Assembly (NCBI RefSeq): GCF_000003195.3
Contig: NC_012878.2
Span: forward strand, 55,490,629-55,554,628
Direction of reading: 5' to 3'
From: Sorghum bicolor
Taxonomy: Eukaryota > Streptophyta > Magnoliopsida > Poales > Poaceae
DNA length: 64,000 nt
Part shown: positions 12,770-21,836 of the stretch, piece by piece
How the letters are laid out: each line of letters starts with the position of its first letter
How positions within the stretch are numbered: the stretch's first letter is position 1
Notes under the pieces: model-generated
The model's input: the letters and a program-made list of their open reading frames with translations, nothing else
Databases searched by the model: none
What the model was told of the DNA's origin: nothing
Made by a program: the position numbers and the translations under genes

Positions 12770-13787
12770 TAGCCAGATTCTTCCGGCTTCTTCTCCCGAG
12801 ATAATCTGCCAGATTCTTTCCGGCTTCTTCTTCGGCAAACACTCCGCCGCCTACTTCCGCTTCGTCAGCACGTCGGGAAGCAGATTTTCCGCTCATGGAG
12901 GGACCTCTCTTCTCTTTCTTGCCACCCAAAAGCGTAGGGTTTGACATTGTCGATAGCTGCAATGGTCTTCTCCTATTCGATTTCGATCGCCACAACCAGT
13001 CTCATAATGGACATGGATCATCTCGTTATTTCGTCTGCAACACCCTGCTACAGGAAACTGGATCCATTTGCCGGACAAACAGTGGGGATTCGACCCAGAA
13101 GTTATCCGGTTAGGTTTTGTCCCAGCCGAGCCCCCCCACACCCCATTTCAGAGTGTTCTGGATCGTGAAGGTTCGTACATGCCGGACAAGGTCGCCCTAG
13201 TGCAGATGTACTCATCGGAAACCAGAGGATGAGTGTACAGGCAGAGCGAGCGGGCACTGTCATCGTGCGTTATTATACAAGAACTGGCTTCTTTAATGGC
13301 GCTTTGCACCTGACAACATCTAGTTCTTCAGCTTCGATAGTCACGGACTCACGGTGGACATAGATGGGAAGACATGGAGAATCATCCCTGCTCCGCGGAG
13401 TTTCAGTTTCATCGATCGGGCAGTCTCGGGGCTGCTTCTACGCTGTGCGCACGGCTGATTCTATGCATAATGGTTATCGGCTGTCGATCTGGGCTCTTGA
13501 CTACGGTGGAGTACATGAGGAGTGGATCCTCAAGCATACTGCTGCCACACCATTTGCACCCACAGAGTATTACGTGGTGCATGCAAATCCATCCACAACA
13601 TCCTCTGATTCTTACTACTAGTACTACTACTTTGGGGACGGGAATAAGAACTAAGAAGAGCTCTTATGTCGTACGATTTCATGAACAACAAAGTGCATAC
13701 TATAAGACTCTAGACAGCATGATATGCCCCTACCATATCCGTATACACCCTGTTTCTCAAGGTGGTTGTCAGATGGACACTGAACTT
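12770..13787 (+). pseudogene. Decayed tandem copy of the F-box gene
   Basis: Fragments of the neighbouring F-box protein appear in the same order but in shifting frames. They are: GFFFGKHSA..RFVSTSGS near 12820 (parent GFFFRTRP..FVNASGRG), DSCNGLLLFD near 12950, PHFRVF near 13140, an IDGK-type stretch near 13360, WALDYGGVHEEWILKHTA near 13490-13545 (parent WVLEDYAGQQWTLKHAV), and at 13739-13785 a DNA match to the parent's last codons (CAGATGGAC). The F-box itself is missing, and stops and frameshifts break the frame. It may still be transcribed but cannot make an F-box protein. Confidence 0.8.
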
Positions 13788-15185
13788 AGAGAACAATCTC
13801 ATGTCCCTGTGCTCAAAGGAAAGCATGTGTGCAGATCCTTTCGATTGGAATTGCGGAGCTATTTCAGCGGACCCACTTAGTCACTCTATTTGATAATGTC
13901 TAGTACTTTTTTTTTGTTAACACAGTTCTACTTTCTTATGTTGGAATGAAAAATAAGTAAACCCATCATCTATGTTTTAAATTCTGTGTGCTTTTCATAT
14001 TTTTCAAGACATGATTAGTAATAATCCATCAGAATTTTGATAGTGGTCGTGATGACTATAGTTTGCACAGGGAAGTTTTAACCTCAGTCTGGAATTTGAT
14101 TGCATACCTCCTGTCCTCCTCATTGTAGGATGTACTAAGATAATGTTTGAGTTGGTTTTCTAATTATTTGTTCCACATGCATATAGAATGAAGAAAGATT
14201 AGGATATTACTAGCTTGGATATCTGCATGGTTCTTCCCCACGGTGTCAAAAAATGTATTAGGCATCAGAAAGATGAAAGATCAAATGTACAGTATGATAT
14301 CACTCGAGGTAAAATTCACTATGATATGCCCACATTCTGGACCTGCATGTTTTTCTCAAATACGCAAGAGTGTTGTGTATTGTTGTACTAATGTAGAAGA
14401 ATTAGTTTCATGTCACGCGTCTAGCAAGCCAATAACGCAAGAACAGACGGTAGTTGTAAACGGATTACAATGACAAACAACATAGAATGATTCACTAAAA
14501 TCACTACTGCAGAAACAATTTCCAGGAATGGTAAAAATGGTTCTTGTCGAAAATATTGAGCTGCTCGTGGAAAATGCTGTGGTGCATTCTTTGTGTTCGT
14601 GGCATTGTGGCAAGACAGGTAGAAGCAACAAATGTAACTGTATCCATGCCTCTTGCCATTCTACTGTGCAAGTCAGGAGTATAATACTACTCTTCCCTTC
14701 ATGCCCATTGCACAATGCCACAATCAAATCAATAACTGGTAGTTGGGTCATTCTAAAAAGGCATTGGACGCGCTGGTAATCCTAGTGAGATTATATAAAA
14801 TGGTACTGCTTAATTTGCTATCTCTGAAATATATCCTTTTTGAGAGGATTGCTTTGGTGGCAAAATGAGAAAACTCAGATGTCCTTGATGAATTTTCTTG
14901 TTATCTTGAGCAGTTGGGGTCAGCAGGATAGCTTGTTTGATCCATTCTGAGCTAGCCTGAATAATTTCAGCCACCACTCAACGGATTCATCATATGTACC
15001 AAAACATATACAGCTAATTACAGGTAAAAATGCTATCTAGCGTATCACGGCAATTACCTGAACATATAGTCGCTGTCGCATTGCAAAACCACCTTAAACT
15101 GTCACACCATGTATCCGATATTGGCTTTGGCTCTTAATTGAATCTATGCACAGCTCGATCAACTGTCACACGAAAATTGCAGAGC
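13788..15185. other. Intergenic region before the miR399 cluster
   Basis: No supported coding exon. Short open frames near 14240-14780 have no recognisable domain. No transposon ends identified. Confidence 0.45.
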
Positions 15186-15292
15186 CTAGAATCGCAGGGC
15201 AATTCTCCTTTGGCACGCTCGACAGTTTCGCATATGCATATATGCATTCTGCTGCATGCATCTGTGCCAAAGGAGATGTACCCTGTAATTCA
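15186..15292 (-). ncRNA. MIR399: miR399 precursor hairpin 1 (minus strand)
   Basis: Positions 15195-15215 read on the minus strand start TGCCAAAGGAGA and end ATTGCCCTG, which is the miR399a/b/c-type mature sequence over all 21 nt as I recall it. The other arm (about 15265-15285) folds back on it with three mid-stem mismatches and gives a star strand ending CTCCTTTGGCACA. The loop is about 50 nt. In the minus reading the mature lies on the 3' arm, as in all miR399 precursors. The opposite strand would give a non-canonical end (GATGTACCCTG), which supports minus. miR399 is induced by phosphate starvation and targets PHO2/UBC24 transcripts. A TATA box and P1BS motifs lie just upstream on the minus strand. 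Confidence 0.9.
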
Positions 15293-15298
15293 TGCTCA

Positions 15299-15306
15299 GC
15301 ATATGC
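15299..15306. promoter_or_regulatory. P1BS motif (GCATATGC)
   Basis: Matches GNATATNC, the palindromic binding site of PHR-type MYB-CC factors. It lies just upstream of hairpin 1 on the minus strand. A further copy (15230-15237) falls in the hairpin loop. Confidence 0.5.
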
Positions 15307-15374
15307 CAGCTAGCTCTCCCTGTATTTCTCAGAGCTCTGACGCTTGTTGATGAATGTGTTTCGGCCTTGACCTG

Positions 15375-15384
15375 ATTTATATAG
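15375..15384 (-). promoter_or_regulatory. TATA box for the minus-strand miR399 gene
   Basis: The minus strand reads GCTATATAAATC here, about 90 bp upstream of the hairpin and 16 bp downstream of a P1BS motif at 15400-15407. Confidence 0.6.
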
Positions 15385-15399
15385 CGCGCCATGAGACTG

Positions 15400-15407
15400 G
15401 CATATGC
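15400..15407. promoter_or_regulatory. P1BS motif (GCATATGC) beside the miR399 TATA box
   Basis: Fits GNATATNC and sits directly upstream of the minus-strand TATA box, the expected place for a PHR site driving phosphate-starvation induction of miR399. Confidence 0.6.
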
Positions 15408-16643
15408 TCCGAGTCCGGGGACTATTCCGGTGGACCTAAACCTTTCTTGCAGGTGGCTTCTCTATCGGATTTTCTATGGAATCCTCTCGTGTAGAAAGCC
15501 AACCTGCCTTTTCTGGTGTTCAGACAGTACAGGAATTTTGTTTTAAGTTCGTCCAGTACGTACAGTATTGTAGAAAAGATTGCCTCTCAGCACTAGCACG
15601 AAACCAAGCAGTCTTAGCAGAAACTACCAGTAGACACTAGACAGACAGATAGCATATGAACAGATTTTATTCTTGGATAGTTGGATAGACAGCCAGCTTT
15701 TAATGGAGAAATCACCTAGGCTCTGTTTCTCAAAGTGGTTGTTATTGAAATCACCTAGGCTCTCCACATGGAACAAAAGAACCCTTGATGTATATATGCT
15801 TTTGTTCGTGTGGATTTGGTTGTTGCTGCTACAATGGTACATTCTATTGGATCTTCTCTATTCTCCTGCAGTTGGAGAGCTTTCTGAGCGGAACACCGTA
15901 CCAGCTGGCACAAAGAGGCGCTGCTGCTACGGCTAGCTGGCCATGAAGGAATATTGTGTTGAGCTGAGCAGCAATTTAGTCAGCAGTGGTGAAAATGAAG
16001 TTTCCCGATGGCAATTAAGTGTCGTCGTCTTATGAGTATATGATTTTCGTCCGTTAAATATATTTAAACCTTTGATTTATTCTCACATTAAAATCCTCTC
16101 TCTATATATATCAGCTCTGGGAATGAATGCTCGCATTGCGCTCTGAACAAAACTTTGATTTGTTCTTGTAACTACACAACACTTGACAAATACTGCTTCA
16201 AAAGGGCAAGGGCGTATGGCCTTGATCGCACCACTGCTAGATGAAGCTATAGGCACACGTTCCTCCACGCTTCCTTCCTGTTGCTTTCTACAGTATTCTG
16301 CGTGGTGCGTGCAGCATATGCCGCCGGACAGGCGCGCATGTCCAGATTCTTTTTTTGAGCATTGAGCACGGATCACTGCATGAGTGCATGCATGGCACCA
16401 TGCAGATTGCAGAGTAATCGTCATCAGTAATGCTAATGCAGATTCATCAAAGCCCAAACCCAGAGTCGACACCAAGAAAAATCATAAAAATGCAAACGGC
16501 ACCGAAACCATTGGACACGATCGAGTGCAAAAAATCAGGCCTGATGCATCTTCGGAGATGTATAGTTTTGTGCTGAGAATAATGCCGATTCGACCCACCT
16601 ATTGGGCGGCGCTAGCTGGACGCGACTGCGTGACGCCGCATCG
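15408..16643. other. Divergent intergenic region between miR399 hairpins 1 and 2
   Basis: No coding exon is supported. The stretch separates the minus-strand TATA box near 15380 from the plus-strand TATA box at 16644 and carries one P1BS motif at 16314-16321. It may serve as a shared promoter region. Confidence 0.45.
16314..16321. promoter_or_regulatory. P1BS motif (GCATATGC) upstream of miR399 hairpin 2
   Basis: Fits GNATATNC. It lies about 330 bp upstream of the TATA box at 16644. Confidence 0.5.
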
Positions 16644-16653
16644 CTATAAATAT
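16644..16653 (+). promoter_or_regulatory. TATA box for miR399 hairpin 2
   Basis: CTATAAATAT in a moderately GC-rich context, about 110 bp before the hairpin. A transcript start near 16675-16685 would be expected. Confidence 0.6.
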
Positions 16654-16749
16654 GCGAAACCTCGGACATGAAAATCTCAGCAGGGTAGATGGAGCCAGCA
16701 AGAACAGACGTGTAGAAGATAGGCAAAGCTGCGGTGTGTCTGACATGCG

Positions 16750-16862
16750 GGGCCATGCATTACCGGGTGGGTCTCCTCTGGCAGTAACTTGGCTGGTCGC
16801 CTGGTCCATGATACCTGCGTGCAGACACTGCCAAAGGAGATTTGCCCAGCAATGCAGTTTTG
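16750..16862 (+). ncRNA. MIR399: miR399 precursor hairpin 2 (plus strand)
   Basis: The mature 21-mer at 16829-16849 starts TGCCAAAGGAGA and ends TTTGCCCAG, the form I recall for the rice miR399e/f/g group. The 5' arm at about 16766-16786 (GGTCTCCTCTGGCAGT) pairs with it, and the stem extends outward through GCATT / AATGC. Mature on the 3' arm and a loop of about 45 nt fit the family. Predicted role: guide cleavage of PHO2/UBC24 mRNA under phosphate starvation. Confidence 0.92.
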
Positions 16863-16991
16863 AGTCCCCATAACACTATAAGATCTTATGTGTTTTGCAT
16901 TGTGTTTGTATATATAGCTGATCCTGCATATCATGGTGTTTTTAGTTGCATCATTTGCCGTGTATTGCATGCATGATGCAGACATTATGGC

Positions 16992-17276
16992 CAGTGGCGG
17001 AGCTAAGGATAAAATGAGGGGGGTAATTGTGAACATGCGTATGAATAAAATAAGTATAGATATCTATATAGAGGAGTGTGGCCATACTCACAAGACACCA
17101 AGTATATATATGACCTTATATGCACTGGTGATGACATGACTACATTGATGGTCTTCAGCTCAAAGCAGAACATGCATGTATGTACAAACTCCAAAAAAAC
17201 TAGCTAATATACGGGTGATGGCAGAGAGCAAGGGGGGGCAACCGCCCAGGTTCGCCTCCACGTAGCTCCGCCCGTA
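16992..17276. mobile_element. Non-autonomous hAT element (MITE)
   Basis: Ends CAGTGGCGGAGCTA and TAGCTCCGCCCGTA are imperfect inverted repeats. An exact 8-bp duplication ATTATGGC lies on each side (16984-16991 and 17277-17284). An 8-bp duplication is the hallmark of hAT elements. At 285 bp it is too short to code for a transposase. Confidence 0.85.
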
Positions 17277-17370
17277 ATTATGGCATTATTGGCACGTAAG
17301 CATAGTGTTTACCCATGGCCATGTGGTGCTGGCATGCAAATATGGAAACAGGCCTGGCGCTAGTAGTGTC

Positions 17371-17535
17371 GTGGCGAAGCTAGAGCAAATATGAGAGGGG
17401 TGCGCTTGCCTTGTGGGTGCATAAGATTTTACTGTGTAGGTACAAATACGATGAAAATTTAATCATAATCACTGTTTTTTTGGTATTTTTATAGGTGCGC
17501 CCGCACCTTGTATCCTGTATGTAGATCCGCCCATG
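17371..17535. mobile_element. Possible second short element related to 16992-17276
   Basis: Begins CGTGGCGAAGCTAGAG and ends GTAGATCCGCCCATGA, which resembles the CAGTGGCGGAGCTA ends of the neighbouring hAT MITE. No intact target duplication is visible, so it may be an older copy. Confidence 0.4.
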
Positions 17536-18690
17536 ACTGTCGTCACTAATGACCACCACCAGTCAACAAAAGTGTGTGGTGACTGCTGAGTGACAAATGT
17601 ACTTCCTGTCTTTAACAAGGATGCATGGTTGCCAAACATAGGTGAAAATAGGTAAGTTGCAACCCACTTAGTGGAACACATACTTAGTTAACATTGGAGC
17701 GAAAGTCTATTGATATGATAAGTTCACTAATGGAGCCGAATGCGGCAAACAAAAGGCCCTGCCAACAAGTAGCAGACAAATTGTCGTTCGACCATTGGCA
17801 TACATATCGACCTCTAAGCAAGACGAGGTACTCCTCATAAAAATGGATAGGCACCCTGTCATAGGCAACACCAACTTCATCTGCATCTAAGAGAGCATAT
17901 GACGCCATCTTCACTGAAAACTTGACGTCGAGCCAAGTTATAGCTTTAGACGAGTTGTTTTTAGTGGCCAACAATAGGGCTAGTAGAAGAGCCGCTTGTA
18001 CCCTGGCATGCTCTTCTCGAATGATGGAGTAGGAGTACGCAAACCGCAACTCGGTTGTATGCAATTTTTGTAATATTGAAATTTGAATTTGTGTACTAAG
18101 AAGGTCAACCTTTAGACCTCTTAGAGTGCTCGTCAGAGTGCGTCGTTTGCATAGTTAAACTTTTATTCTTAATTATAATGATGCATAAATCTTTTATGTA
18201 TTTGAGGAAAAAAAATAAGTTCATAAATACATCTCCTGATTTATACAACCACCACGAGTTGGGTCAAGACTCAAGAGCATGGCCATCTCCTACATCCACT
18301 CCAAAGTAGCACTATGACCTACACAATTGCACTTCCTAGGACTTACGTGATATTTACTCAAACAATATGCATTATGGCATTAGCAAGTAAACAAATTAGG
18401 TTTCCTGAAACACATTTTGTGCATAATGGAAAGATTCACCTAACTAACAAGTAGGCATAGCTTAGAGTATACAGTGTCATGAACATAAACATGAGGATAG
18501 AGCTTGATCTTCACGAGTCCTTTCATCATAAGTCTATTGGGAGGCTAGAATTAATTACGAACTTACTCATAACCAATAGCATGACATATGGAAATGGTTA
18601 AAGGTATCCCTGAAGGGGCGCATAACTTTACCCACAAGAGGACAGGGCCACTGCCCATACGACTCACCGATCTATAAGGTATACCTATGT
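17536..18690. other. Intergenic region, no gene seen
   Basis: AT-rich sequence. An open frame on the minus strand at 17684-18064 (126 aa) has no recognisable domain and no splice support. Confidence 0.4.
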
Positions 18691-18699
18691 CTCAATGGT

Positions 18700-19560
18700 G
18701 TTGATGAGATTATCATATCAAGTGTTTATAAAAACATTAGCATTGATAACTATCACTATCGGTTTGCATTACATTGCATCATCGACCAGTGGTGATGATA
18801 AAGGATAATAACTATCACTACCGGTTCGCATTACCAACTGATGGTGATAGGCCATCATCATAACCAGTTCGCATCACCAACTAGTGCTAATGATGTGCTC
18901 CTCATTACTACCGGCTCGCCGTATGAAGTGGTGGTGAAGACAATTTTCACTGCCAGTTTGTTATATGATATGACAGTGACAATCATGCTGCAGTATAATA
19001 AAATTCATAACATTTTTAAATAAAGTTGGATAAAAATAAACTTTATATTGTAGTTAATGTTTTTTCATTTGAATTCATTTACAACCCCAAAATTCTGTTT
19101 GAAGCTCTCAAATTTTAAAATTCTATTTTTCGAATTATACAAACAATCTTAGATGGAAAAATAACTGGATGCACTTTGTAGTTGACACTTTTTCATTAGA
19201 CATCATTTATAGTCTCAAATTTGTATGTGAAATTCTAAAATTTTAAAATTCAAAATTTTCAAATGACCTTGGTGAAAAATCGATCAAAACTAAAGTTATA
19301 GATGTCAGTGAGAACTACAACTTTGTAGTTGATGAGTTTTTCATTTAAAATCATTTGATGTCTCAAAAGTGTAGCTGAAGTTGTGACTAGTTTGATATTT
19401 AAATTGGTCAAACGAACTCAGATGGATAAATGACCAAAATCAAAGTTGTAGATCTCAATAAGAACAATAACTTTTTAGTTGATGACCTTTTTATTTAAAA
19501 TCATTTAGGATCCTTAATATTTATTTAGAATTATGAAAAGTAAATACTAGGGAAATAAAT
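18700..19560. mobile_element. CACTA-like transposon debris with degenerate tandem repeats
   Basis: Two kinds of repeat adjoin. At 18745-18960 short units of the type ACTATCACTACCGGTTCGCA and CACCAACT..GATGGTGAT recur in both orientations, as in CACTA subterminal regions. From about 19040 to 19540 a unit of roughly 125-130 bp with the core TTTGTAGTTGATGAGTTTTT and TCATTTAAAATCATTT is repeated about four times with heavy divergence. No transposase frame or intact CACTA terminus was found. Confidence 0.5.
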
Positions 19561-19607
19561 GTGTCATATAAACACAAGTGACTTGGGAGTGAAATAGTTA
19601 GGAGCTA

Positions 19608-19822
19608 GGCCTTGTTTAACCCGTGAAACTTTTTAGATTTAGCTAATGTAGCATTTTCATTTGTATTTAGTAATTATTGTCTAATCATGGACTAACTAGA
19701 CTTAAAAGATTCGTCTCGCAAATTACAGGTGCAATTATTTATTTTTTAATCTATATTTAATGCTTCATGTATGCGCATAAAGATTCAATATGACAGAAAA
19801 TTTTTACAAACTAAACAGGACC
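19608..19822. mobile_element. Tourist-like MITE, GGCCTTGTTTAG family (copy 5)
   Basis: Starts GGCCTTGTTTAACCCGTGAAAC and ends ACTAAACAGGACC. The interior carries GACTAACTAGACTTAAAAG and CTATATTTAATGCTTCATG. The flanks CTA and ATA are a decayed 3-bp duplication. Confidence 0.75.
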
Positions 19823-19924
19823 ATATTTACAAGAACATAGGTCTCAAGTTTGAATCCCACCACCACACATCTGCCATGGGCCATATCATCTCCAGACAGC
19901 TCGTACACATGCATCAATAACATT

Positions 19925-20105
19925 ACTTTTGTTTGTATTTGACAAATATTATCCAATCATAGACTAACTAAGTTTAAAAGATTTATCTCGCAAATTACAG
20001 GTATTAGTTATTTCTTTTACCTATATTTAGTGCTTCACGTATGTGCCATAAAATTCGATGTGACTGAGAATGTAAAAAATTTTGCAAAATATTTTGGGAA
20101 CTGCC
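19925..20105. mobile_element. Partial Tourist-like MITE (copy 6)
   Basis: Interior sequence of the family (GACAAATATTATCCAATCAT, CTATATTTAGTGCTTCACG, AATTCGATGTGACTGAGAA) is present but both terminal repeats are lost. Confidence 0.65.
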
Positions 20106-20651
20106 CAGTCGAAACTTGCCTATATAGAGCCTGACTATTTGGATACTCAAGTTGGACCGTTCGTCTCCAGAGAACTTGTGTGCTTCAGACTTGAGTGGGC
20201 CCATGAGGAACCGTCCAATGCTATCCCTCGGACTATCTGAGTGGACGTGTTTGAGTTATGTTTGGGGTAACTAGCTGAGATGGCATAACTGGTAGGTGAA
20301 GCTTTGTTGGACTGTCCCTCTAAACGGGCATACCATCTGCGCCTAAATAGGTTGGGACTACCGTTCGATTTCTAACAGCATACTTTCAGACAAGTATGGT
20401 CTGATTCTGAAACGAATAGAAATACTACATACATGATGCGACCGTATGCACAGTGCTATGTTGGAACCCAAGACAAAACAGAGCTGGTTTTTAACCACGC
20501 GCCGCGACGAGCCCCATCACCGATCGCACAGCTAGCCGTACGCGCCCCGTGGTGCTTGCACGCGCAGCTAGCTTGCTAGCTAGCAGGGATCCGCCGGTCC
20601 GAGGCAGGCAGGAGCCAACGATGGACGACCAGCGGCGGCGAACATGCTTGT

Positions 20652-20659
20652 GGATATCC
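20652..20659. promoter_or_regulatory. P1BS motif (GGATATCC)
   Basis: Fits GNATATNC. Located about 530 bp upstream of hairpin 3. Confidence 0.5.
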
Positions 20660-21006
20660 GCCTACAGTACTCTCTTTGATTTGCACGCCTTTCCGTGATT
20701 CGATCCTCTCGTCTTGCAGTGGTCTCAGGATTCAGGGACCAGGAATAATCTCCAAATTAAAGCACCGGATTTGCTACCTCCTGCCGCTCCACCTACGTTT
20801 CGTACCGGCTATAGTGCTTGCCTGCCTCCCAACACACGTAGTATATTGTACCCCGTGAGGCCCATATAATTACCAAATCCTAACAAAAATGTGAAGTCAA
20901 AACCAAAATTTTTCTGCAACTAAACAAAGCCTTATTTCAGCAGCCTGCATTCATAGCGTCTGGACTCTAGACGACGGCCGCACCAGGCATTGTCCTAACT
21001 CCTAAG

Positions 21007-21014
21007 GTATATCC
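21007..21014. promoter_or_regulatory. P1BS motif (GTATATCC)
   Basis: Fits GNATATNC. Located about 175 bp upstream of hairpin 3, within a likely proximal promoter. Confidence 0.45.
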
Positions 21015-21183
21015 CCCATTTGATTCCTCATCGTTCCTAATTTTTGCAGCAGCAGCGCCATGCGTGCCACCTTTCAGGAGCGAGTACAAATACCCTCGCA
21101 CAGTGATCACTAACCTGTGCGCCTGGACATACATAGTACACAGTAACATACACGACACAGATCATCAGCTCCAAGACCCCAGA

Positions 21184-21300
21184 TGTGCACTTGCATTGCT
21201 GGGCAACTTCTCCTTTGGCAGATGCGCAATGTGCTCCGACCCTGGGGCTTCTTCCGCGCCTACTGCCAAAGGAAATTTGCCCCGGAATTCACCTGCACAG
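21184..21300 (+). ncRNA. MIR399: miR399 precursor hairpin 3 (plus strand)
   Basis: The 3' arm at 21264-21284 starts TGCCAAAGGAAA and ends TTTGCCCCG, the rice miR399k-type form as I recall it. The 5' arm at 21201-21222 (GGGCAACTTCTCCTTTGGCA) is a typical miR399 star, and the outer stem TGTGCA / TGCACA closes the hairpin. The 5' arm read on the minus strand would itself give a miR399-like 21-mer, but the plus orientation fits the family's mature-on-3'-arm rule and its known variant. Same predicted target (PHO2/UBC24). Confidence 0.9.
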
Positions 21301-21836
21301 CCACACAACATGCGCGTACAAAAGCGAAAGGTTACAATGCACTACATACTCCGATGGTATGGCGAATAATGTGTATATACTTGTTTTATTTTGTAATACG
21401 TACATGTTTGACCTATGTTCTACACTTGGTGCTTGACTTCTATACAGGTTGATCAGCACCACTATATCTACTTACCTAGATTTAGGTTTACAAATGGAGC
21501 CGAGTGCAATCTGGGAAGGCACTGCAATCCTCCGTACGTATCAAACAACGACACTGTACATTTTAGCCAATATGCCAGATATGGTCAAATTAATGATGCC
21601 AGATGTTTCTCTGTTCCACGGACTAATTAATCTTTGCTGCCCACTGACTCCGGGAGCTTGTGTGTCGGAGGCCTGTCTGCGCCTCGTCTGGAGAACTCTC
21701 GCCACCGTCTAGCTGCAGCTGCCGCTCTCTTGGCCCTCTCTGATACTTCCTCCTCTGTCGGTACACATTATTAGAAACAGTCAGTAGATGTTGCAGATCA
21801 GTAACTAAGGTGCTTCTCTGACAAAATATGTTCTTT
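21301..21836. other. Spacer between miR399 hairpin 3 and the J-domain gene
   Basis: Contains the rest of the pri-miRNA on the plus strand and, from about 21836 leftward, the 3' UTR of the minus-strand gene. No other feature seen. Confidence 0.45.

Larger units (their letters stand above)
20106..21183. other. Upstream region of miR399 hairpin 3
   Basis: No coding exon supported. It contains two P1BS-type motifs (20652-20659 and 21007-21014) and a MITE end fragment near 20880-20935 (ACTAAACAAAGCC). No convincing TATA box was picked out. Confidence 0.4.
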
